A stretch of DNA of 17,921 nucleotides from JAQVUB01 sp033809415. Its GTDB lineage: Bacteria > Verrucomicrobiota > Lentisphaeria > Oligosphaerales > Oligosphaeraceae. The stretch lies in contig JAPXLT010000066.1 of the NCBI GenBank assembly GCA_033809415.1, positions 1 to 17,921 of the forward strand. Reading direction: 5' to 3'. The translations under genes and the position numbers were made by a program. Shown here one piece after another: positions 7,999 to 12,775 of the stretch; positions within the stretch are counted from its first letter, which is position 1, and every line of letters begins with the position of its first letter. The notes beneath the pieces are model-generated. The model was not told the origin of the DNA. It did no database searches and worked only from the letters and a program-made list of their open reading frames with translations.

Positions 7999-8065
7999 TT
8001 TGTCAGAATGTTTGTCGATCTTCTGCGGTGTATTTTTGCCATGAGGATCAACTTGGAAACTTTTT

Positions 8066-8878
8066 GTGAGAAAAATGATCAAGGCCAATTACCATACACA
8101 TACTTCTTTATGTCACCATGCGGAGGGCGACATTGATGATTATTGCCGTGAAGCCGTCGCTGCCGGCATTTCCGTTTTAGGCTTTACAGATCATTGTCCT
8201 TTTCCGGATGGGCGTTGGGCTTCGGTGCGGATGACCATGGCAGAGCTTCCTGGCTATGTGCGTGCAATCGAACAGGCCCGCATCGATTATCCGCAATTGA
8301 CGATCCTGGCCGGCCTGGAATGCGAATATGTTCCGGAATTTGCAGATTTCCAGCGTGATTGCTTTCTCGGCGAATTTTCCCTGGATTATCTGATGGGTGC
8401 GGCACATTCCTACTGGTATCAAGGAGAATACAGAGGGATTCACGGGCAGACTCTGAATGCAGACCAACTGCACGCGTACGCAGATTATCTGGTCGATACT
8501 ATGGCCAGCGGACTCTATTCCGTCGTGGCTCACCCGGACCTTTTTGCGATGGCGATCTGGGAATGGGATGAGGCTGCCGAGGACTGCTCGCGCAGGATTC
8601 TGGAACAGGCAGCTTATTACCAGATGCCTCTCGAGATCAATGCCTACGGCCTGCGCAAGCCGAAAAAAGAGTACGCGGAAGGTTTTCGAAGCATGTATCC
8701 AATGCTGGAATTCTGGCGCCTGGCGGCCGAATATGGTATCGAGGTGCTTCCCGGGTCGGACGCCCACAGCCCGGAGGACGTCTGGGGCAACACCGACGAC
8801 TGCATCGCCATCGCAAAACACTTCGGCTTGAAAGTCATCAACGACGACTTTTTGACGCGAATACAGAAAGCCCCATAA
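8066..8878 (+). CDS. PHP-domain histidinol-phosphatase (HisJ type)
   Basis: A 270-residue cytosolic metal-dependent phosphatase of the PHP superfamily; HisJ members remove phosphate from histidinol phosphate in histidine synthesis. Metal-binding motifs are in order: HTH (His10, His12), CHHA at 16-19, FTDH (Asp42, His43), ECE (Glu85, Glu87), His114 in GAAHSYW, His156 in VVAHPD and GSDAH (Asp232, His234). Length fits HisJ. No other his genes are in view, so another phosphate ester cannot be excluded. The start is a GTG at 8066 with GGA eight bases upstream; an ATG three codons on (8075) gives the more family-like MIKANYHTHT start and is equally plausible. It stands divergently from the GntR-type regulator. 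Confidence 0.85.
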   Translation: MRKMIKANYHTHTSLCHHAEGDIDDYCREAVAAGISVLGFTDHCPFPDGRWASVRMTMAELPGYVRAIEQARIDYPQLTILAGLECEYVPEFADFQRDCFLGEFSLDYLMGAAHSYWYQGEYRGIHGQTLNADQLHAYADYLVDTMASGLYSVVAHPDLFAMAIWEWDEAAEDCSRRILEQAAYYQMPLEINAYGLRKPKKEYAEGFRSMYPMLEFWRLAAEYGIEVLPGSDAHSPEDVWGNTDDCIAIAKHFGLKVINDDFLTRIQKAP

Positions 8879-8888
8879 GGTGCGAGGA

Positions 8889-8927
8889 ATTCTTTTTGAA
8901 CAACGAAATGCCGAAAGGACTCGAAAG
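8889..8927 (+). repeat. Dispersed repeat after the PHP gene
   Basis: AATTCTTTTTGAACAACGAA followed by ATGCCGAAAGGACTCGAAAG. The TTTTT run begins 13 bp after the stop codon. Same family as 11504 and 17711 and inverted 7881, but with changes in the right half. Confidence 0.82.
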
Positions 8928-8946
8928 CTTGCAGCTGTAGTTGCGA

Positions 8947-8974
8947 TTGAAAAATCGGTACGAGGGATTATATT
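8947..8974 (+). promoter_or_regulatory. Promoter of the TPP riboswitch / thi4 transcript
   Basis: TTGAAA at 8947-8952 and TATATT at 8969-8974 are spaced 16 bp. The predicted transcript start (about 8981) falls right at the first base-paired positions of the TPP riboswitch, which independently supports the call. Confidence 0.65.
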
Positions 8975-8982
8975 TTTTTACC

Positions 8983-9069
8983 GAATCGGGGTGTCCCGGC
9001 ATTTATTGTCGCCGGGGCTGAGATCACACCCGTTTAACCTGATCCGGATCATACCGGCGTAGGAAATTC
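8983..9069 (+). promoter_or_regulatory. TPP riboswitch (THI element)
   Basis: All hallmarks of the thiamine pyrophosphate aptamer are present in order: GGGGTGTCCC at 8988-8997, a CCCGGC/GCCGGG stem, CTGAGA at 9018-9023, a CACACCC complement, AACCTGATCCGGATCATACC and GGCGTAGG. The outer P1 stem pairs GAAT at 8983-8986 with ATTC at 9066-9069. It binds thiamine pyrophosphate and lowers expression of the gene behind it, here a thiazole synthase, as expected. No clear intrinsic terminator lies in the 210 bases between the aptamer and the start codon, so control of translation is more likely than termination. Confidence 0.95.
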
Positions 9070-9217
9070 TGATGACGAGTTTGCCTTCCCTAAAAGCCTT
9101 CCGGGCAAGCCTGAAAGCGGTGATTTTCTGCGTTTCTTAGAACCGAGTCAATAATCAGCCGGCAGCGCAGAACCGGGATTGCATTGGGAAGCGTTCGTTT
9201 TGCGGGGCAAAATGCAG

Positions 9218-9275
9218 TTTTCCTGTTTATGCTGCTGTCATGCTGTTTATTGATTCCTTGCACGAAAGAGGAAAA
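9218..9275 (+). promoter_or_regulatory. Possible ribosome-site sequestering stem downstream of the TPP aptamer
   Basis: TTTTCCT at 9218-9224 is perfectly complementary to AGGAAAA at 9269-9275, which contains the ribosome-binding site of the thiazole synthase gene. Pairing would hide that site. The stem is only 7 bp with a 44-base loop, and no alternative pairing with the aptamer was identified, so this is tentative. Confidence 0.3.
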
Positions 9276-9279
9276 GCAA

Positions 9280-10071
9280 ATGTCAGCAGAGAATTTGATT
9301 GCCAGCGCCATCATCAAGCGTTATTCCGAGAAGTTGGCGTCGAGTCTGGATTTGGATGTCGCTTTGGTTGGGGGCGGTCCATCGGCTCTGGTTGCCGCCC
9401 GGGATTTGGCCGCAGCCGGGTTCAAGACCGCAATTTTTGAAAAGAATCTGGCGCCTGGTGGCGGCATTTGGGGTGGTGGGATGCTGTTTAATGAGGCGGT
9501 TGTGCAGGACAATGCGCTGCCGATCCTGTCTTCATTCGATATAACCACCAAGCCAGTGCCGGGTGCAGAAGGGTATTATACGCTGGATTCCGTCGAAATG
9601 GCTAGCGGCCTGATTTTTGGCGCGTTGCGGGCAGGTGCGCGGATTTTCAATTCGGTCAGTGTCGAGGATATCATTTTCAAGAATGGAAAAGTCAATGGAT
9701 TGGTGATCAACTGGACGATGGTCAAGCGTCAGTCGATGCCGGTCGATCCACTTACGGTAGTGGCAGAAATTGTCGTTGATGCCACCGGACACCCCAGCGA
9801 AATCCTGAAGTATGCGTCAGAGAAGGCGCAGGTCAAGCTGGATACTGCAAGTGGCGGAATTGTCGGTGAAAAGCCGATGTGGGTGGATGCCGGCGAAGCG
9901 GCAACCGTCGAAAACACGCGTGAATATTACCCGGGGCTCTTTGCCTGTGGAATGAGCGCAACTAATGCTGCCGGCGGCTATCGCATGGGGCCGATCTTCG
10001 GCGGCATGCTGCTTTCCGGACAGAAAGTCGCCGCCCAGATCGCTGAAAAACTGCGTGCCAAACGGGCATAG
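9280..10071 (+). CDS. thi4: Thi4-type thiazole synthase (sulfide-dependent adenosine diphosphate thiazole synthase)
   Basis: A 263-residue cytosolic enzyme that builds the thiazole half of thiamine from NAD, glycine and a sulfur source. The dinucleotide motif VGGGPSALVAA is at 30-40, the GGGIWGGGML loop at 60-69, and the family C-terminal GYRMGPIFGGMLLSG at 233-247. Asp156 and His171 are spaced 15 residues, as are the iron ligands known from methanogen enzymes. The residue aligned with yeast Cys205, the sulfur donor, is Pro154, so this is not the suicide type and should use sulfide. ATG at 9280 has GAGG eight bases upstream; the frame is open to a TTG at 9184, but that extension is hydrophobic and has no family match. 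A TPP riboswitch lies upstream. It stands 112 bp before larC on the same strand. Confidence 0.93.
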   Translation: MSAENLIASAIIKRYSEKLASSLDLDVALVGGGPSALVAARDLAAAGFKTAIFEKNLAPGGGIWGGGMLFNEAVVQDNALPILSSFDITTKPVPGAEGYYTLDSVEMASGLIFGALRAGARIFNSVSVEDIIFKNGKVNGLVINWTMVKRQSMPVDPLTVVAEIVVDATGHPSEILKYASEKAQVKLDTASGGIVGEKPMWVDAGEAATVENTREYYPGLFACGMSATNAAGGYRMGPIFGGMLLSGQKVAAQIAEKLRAKRA

Positions 10072-10081
10072 TTGTAGTGCG

Positions 10082-10117
10082 GGTCGGACAGGTCGGACAG
10101 GTCGGACAAGTCGGACA
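10082..10117 (+). repeat. Four tandem 9-bp units, GGTCGGACA
   Basis: Three perfect GGTCGGACA units and one AGTCGGACA. The reverse complement of the same core occurs as GTCCGACCC at 368-385. Lies 10 bp after the thi4 stop codon. Confidence 0.9.
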
Positions 10118-10129
10118 GAACACAGTCTT

Positions 10130-10168
10130 CCCTGCACCCTGCACCCTGCACCCTGCCCCCTGCACCCT
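10130..10168 (+). repeat. Five tandem 7-bp units, CCCTGCA
   Basis: Units are CCCTGCA three times, CCCTGCC once and CCCTGCA again, then CCCT. The reverse complement of the unit occurs twice at 293-306. It ends 6 bp before the larC ribosome-binding site GGAG (10174-10177), so unit-number change could alter the leader length. Confidence 0.9.
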
Positions 10169-10183
10169 TACCTGGAGTTCTTC

Positions 10184-11494
10184 ATGAAAATTCTCAGTAT
10201 CGAGCCTTTGTCCGGCGCTGCCGGGGATATGATTTTGGCCAGTCTGATTGATTTGGGCGCCGATCCACAGCAAATCACCGAGCAACTTAAAAGTGCCGGG
10301 CTGACAGACTTTTCCCTGCATTTTCAGCGTAAGCTTTGCAAGCATGGCATTCTTTGCGGGTACTTGGAAGTGATTACTCCGGAACTCGAGTCGGCACATC
10401 AGCCTGCACCGCATGCGCACGATCATCATGACCACGATCACGATCATGATCATGATCACGCTCATTCTCACGCCCACGGCCATGGTGCGGAATCGAGTGA
10501 CCATGAGTTACCCCGGCATGTGCACTGCCATCGCGGTTTGGCGGAAATCCTTGAAATGCTGCATCGGAGCGCAATCACGCCCCAGGCCAAGGTTTGGGCG
10601 GAGAAGATTTTCCGGCGCCTGGCTGCGGTGGAAGCGGAGATTCATGGAGTCACCCCGGAAGAGATTCATTTTCATGAAGTCGGTGCGGTTGATTCGATTG
10701 TGGATATCTTCGGCACTTGCATTGCACTTGATCTGCTGGGGATCGAGAAAATTTACTGTCCTGGGCACAAAATCGGGCACGGTGTTGTTCGCTGTGCACA
10801 TGGCCTGATGCCGGTGCCAGCGCCGGCAACCGCCCGCTTGCTCGAAGGCTTTCCAGTCACCCGGCTGGATATCGAATCGGAATTGACTACCCCAACAGGA
10901 GCAGCCATTTTAACGACTTTGAGCGCGGGAACGCTCTATTCCGGACCATGCAAAATTCTCGGGACTGGTTATGGACATGGGCGCAAGGAATTTGACTCCA
11001 TGCCTAATCTGGTACGTTCCGTTTTGTTTGAAGTCGAAGGTGGCGACAGTGAGCCGGAGGCTGGACTGGTGACTGTGCTCGAGTTCGAGACGGATGACCA
11101 GACGCCGGAAACCTTGGGCTGCCTGATGGAAAAACTGCTTGCAGCCGGTGCCTTGGATGTCTCCTGTTCAGCCGTTCAGATGAAGAAGAACCGCCCTGGT
11201 CAGCATGTGCGAATCATCTGCAAGGAGGCGCAGCAGAAAACTCTTTGCGAACTGGTTCTGCGAGAATCCAGCACCCTGGGTGTCCGGATGCGTCAGGAAC
11301 AGCGCCTGGCTCTGAAACGACGCCTGATCGAGGTGGATACCCCTTGGGGAAAAGTTACTTGCAAAGAAGTGTTGCGTCCCGGCGGATTGGTGGAATATGT
11401 TCCGGAGTATGAATCTGCCAAAGCCCTGGCGGAAGCCCAAAATCTGCCGTTGCGTCAGGTGATGGCGGCGGCTGCCCGCTGGGAACAAAAATAA
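10184..11494 (+). CDS. larC: Nickel-pincer cofactor biosynthesis protein LarC (nickel insertion)
   Basis: A 436-residue cytosolic protein. LarC inserts nickel into the pyridinium-3,5-bisthiocarboxylic acid mononucleotide made by LarB and LarE, using CTP, giving the cofactor of lactate racemase LarA and relatives. The family start MKILSIEPLSGAAGDMIL and the EEIHFHEVGAVDSIVDI, GHGVVRCAHGLMPVPAPAT and LTTPTGAAIL stretches are clear. Residues 72-116 form a His-rich segment, including alternating His-Asp pairs, that is likely to hold nickel. It is one uninterrupted frame, unlike the two-part larC1/larC2 of Lactobacillus plantarum. GGAG lies six bases before the ATG; longer upstream reading is repeat-derived. 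No larA, larB or larE is in the window, so the client enzyme lies elsewhere. Confidence 0.93.
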   Translation: MKILSIEPLSGAAGDMILASLIDLGADPQQITEQLKSAGLTDFSLHFQRKLCKHGILCGYLEVITPELESAHQPAPHAHDHHDHDHDHDHDHAHSHAHGHGAESSDHELPRHVHCHRGLAEILEMLHRSAITPQAKVWAEKIFRRLAAVEAEIHGVTPEEIHFHEVGAVDSIVDIFGTCIALDLLGIEKIYCPGHKIGHGVVRCAHGLMPVPAPATARLLEGFPVTRLDIESELTTPTGAAILTTLSAGTLYSGPCKILGTGYGHGRKEFDSMPNLVRSVLFEVEGGDSEPEAGLVTVLEFETDDQTPETLGCLMEKLLAAGALDVSCSAVQMKKNRPGQHVRIICKEAQQKTLCELVLRESSTLGVRMRQEQRLALKRRLIEVDTPWGKVTCKEVLRPGGLVEYVPEYESAKALAEAQNLPLRQVMAAAARWEQK

Positions 11495-11503
11495 GGCACC
11501 GGG

Positions 11504-11605
11504 GATCCTTTTTGAACAACGAAATGCCCGAAAAGACCCGAAAAAAATTCATGCCTAAAAAAATTCCGTGCTTTCCGTGGACAAAAATGGGTTGTGGACG
11601 TTAGT
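11504..11605 (+). repeat. Two repeat-family members in tandem between converging genes
   Basis: The first part (11504-11553) has CTTTTTGAACAACGAAATGC, then CCGAAAAGACCCGAAAAAAA and TTCATG, and equals 17711-17760 apart from its first bases and one A. The second part (11562-11605) has TTCCGTGCTTTCCGTGG, ACAAAAATG and GGTTGTGGACGTT, matching 6631-6682. The first follows the larC stop by 14 bp; the second points towards the stop of the minus-strand gene at 11633. No convincing intrinsic terminator is seen in this 138-bp gap. Confidence 0.85.
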
Positions 11606-11632
11606 CCGTGCCACGGTAATGTAGGGGTTTCT

Positions 11633-12583
11633 TTACATTCCGGGGGCGATTTTTTGTTGCAAAATTGGAATCTCTTCGGCGGCTTTGCCATGGAAAGGAG
11701 CGAGGAAGAGCTGAATTGTCGTAGTGTCTCCAATCCGCAGCTCTTGCCTGGGCCATTTGATCAATTCCAGTGTAAATCCGCCTGCCTGTTTTGATGAGGA
11801 GAGCAATTTTCCCGGCAGTTGCTGCCAGTTCCATGGGTCTGCTCCGATGACTGCCAGCCCATAAGTATTGTTTTGATTAGTATATCCCAGCCACCGTTGC
11901 AGATCATGTCGGGGCAGGTTAAACCAGGCTGCCCCCTTGTTGAGGCGGTAATGGATTTGATTGTCGGAAAAATAAACTGCCGCCATCAAAGCCGGGCCGG
12001 TACTGAGATTCAGAGTGGCACGGGCGCAGGACCAGTCACTGGTTATGCAAATCTGATAATCCAGGCGAAAAAAAGGTTCTTTGCGGTAGAAGGTGAAAAT
12101 TTTTCGCAGTTGCAGCATAGGCCAGTCCTGGATGACAACAAAGCTGGCTTCATTGGTTTGGGTTTCCAGCTGAAAGTCGCTGACCCGTTTGCCACAGTAT
12201 GCCTCGGTTTCAGAAGGGTGATCATGCCTGGCCATGGACAAGGAAATATATTGAAGCAGGGCGGGCGAGCTGCCGTCCGCAGAAAAATGTTCGAGGATGA
12301 AATTCCGTGTCGGATTCAAAGACACGACATAATCCGCAGTTGTAAATGTCAGACGTTCAGCGGAGTTGACAACCTGCAGCCAGTCTCTGTGCTGAAAGGT
12401 GAATGCCTCCTTTTCTTCCCATTTGCGGATTTCTCCGCCCATGAGTAAGGCGGCATGCAGAATCAGCAGTAGATAGCAGGCGTCCAAAAGGTTTTTAACC
12501 ACGAAAGGCACGAAAAAGCACGAACTTTTTTTAGAGTTGGGTGGTGTGCTGATCGTAGCATTGCAGGAATTCAGAAATTCCAT
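11633..12583 (-). CDS. Hypothetical protein, probably exported; start uncertain
   Basis: I do not recognise this protein. From the chosen ATG at 12583 it has 316 residues. A hydrophobic stretch LLDACYLLLILHAALLMGG at about 32-50 looks like a signal peptide, followed by a soluble, beta-rich, aromatic-rich region ending in FTLELIKWPRQELRIGDTTT. There are no Cys clusters or known motifs. The start is a problem: the DNA for KKSSCFFVPFVVKN just before the hydrophobic stretch is a copy of the dispersed repeat (12491-12532). Candidates are ATG 12583 (a GGA eight bases upstream), TTG 12487 and ATG 12442 (neither with a ribosome site); the frame stays open to 12670. It follows the big secreted glycosidase on the same strand, so a carbohydrate-related role is possible but unproven. 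The 5' end may have been truncated by the repeat. Confidence 0.6.
   Translation of the reverse strand: MEFLNSCNATISTPPNSKKSSCFFVPFVVKNLLDACYLLLILHAALLMGGEIRKWEEKEAFTFQHRDWLQVVNSAERLTFTTADYVVSLNPTRNFILEHFSADGSSPALLQYISLSMARHDHPSETEAYCGKRVSDFQLETQTNEASFVVIQDWPMLQLRKIFTFYRKEPFFRLDYQICITSDWSCARATLNLSTGPALMAAVYFSDNQIHYRLNKGAAWFNLPRHDLQRWLGYTNQNNTYGLAVIGADPWNWQQLPGKLLSSSKQAGGFTLELIKWPRQELRIGDTTTIQLFLAPFHGKAAEEIPILQQKIAPGM
12491..12532 (-). repeat. Dispersed repeat inside the 5' part of the hypothetical gene
   Basis: On the minus strand: AAGTTCGTGCTTTTTCGTGC, then CTTTCGTGGTTAAAAACC. It shows the same three-unit design as the other copies and is widely seen in PVC genomes as a short motif (from memory). 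Translated in frame it gives FFVPFVVKN. The 180 bp between this and 12674 holds no gene I can support. Confidence 0.75.
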
Positions 12584-12673
12584 CGCCAATTTCCGTCTTT
12601 TTTCTTCGCCCAATCCGGCATCCTTCCTCTTGCAGATAAGCGCGTTCGAACGTGGGAGGGCAAACATCAATCA

Positions 12674-12775
12674 CAACCGGGACGGTTGCGCTACTTTTTA
12701 AAACGCATGCCATCCCATCCGGCAAAGCAACAAACCCTATACAAAATTTTCGTGTCTTTTCGTACTCAGGGACGT
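12674..12775 (+). repeat. Roughly 105-bp dispersed repeat, copy B
   Basis: Matches copy A (395-500) across its length, beginning CAACCGGGACGGTTGCGCTA and running through the CATCCCATCC block to a TTTTCGTGTCTTTTCG tail. The CAAAAA box is replaced by CTCAGGGA. Its right end overlaps the stop codon of the large glycosidase-like gene (12766-12768), so the last residues of that protein may be repeat-encoded. Confidence 0.8.

Noticed and set aside
7858..8088. Minus-strand 76-codon frame in the divergent region
   Set aside because: It spans both the repeat copy and the PHP gene start, and its NNERLEK part is repeat-derived.
9184..9279. Upstream extension of Thi4 with a signal-peptide-like stretch
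   Set aside because: It starts with TTG without a ribosome site and has no counterpart in cytosolic Thi4 proteins; ATG 9280 has GAGG.
10082..10168. Possible CRISPR array
   Set aside because: Units are 7 and 9 bp and directly tandem, without spacers; no cas genes nearby.
9965..10183. 73-codon upstream extension of LarC
   Set aside because: It overlaps thi4 out of frame and then reads through GGTCGGACA and CCCTGCA repeats; ATG 10184 has GGAG and the family start.
12531..12725. Minus-strand 64-codon frame between the repeat copies
   Set aside because: It begins inside the 105-bp repeat, has no ribosome site, and no recognisable protein family. A decayed gene fragment is possible but cannot be supported.
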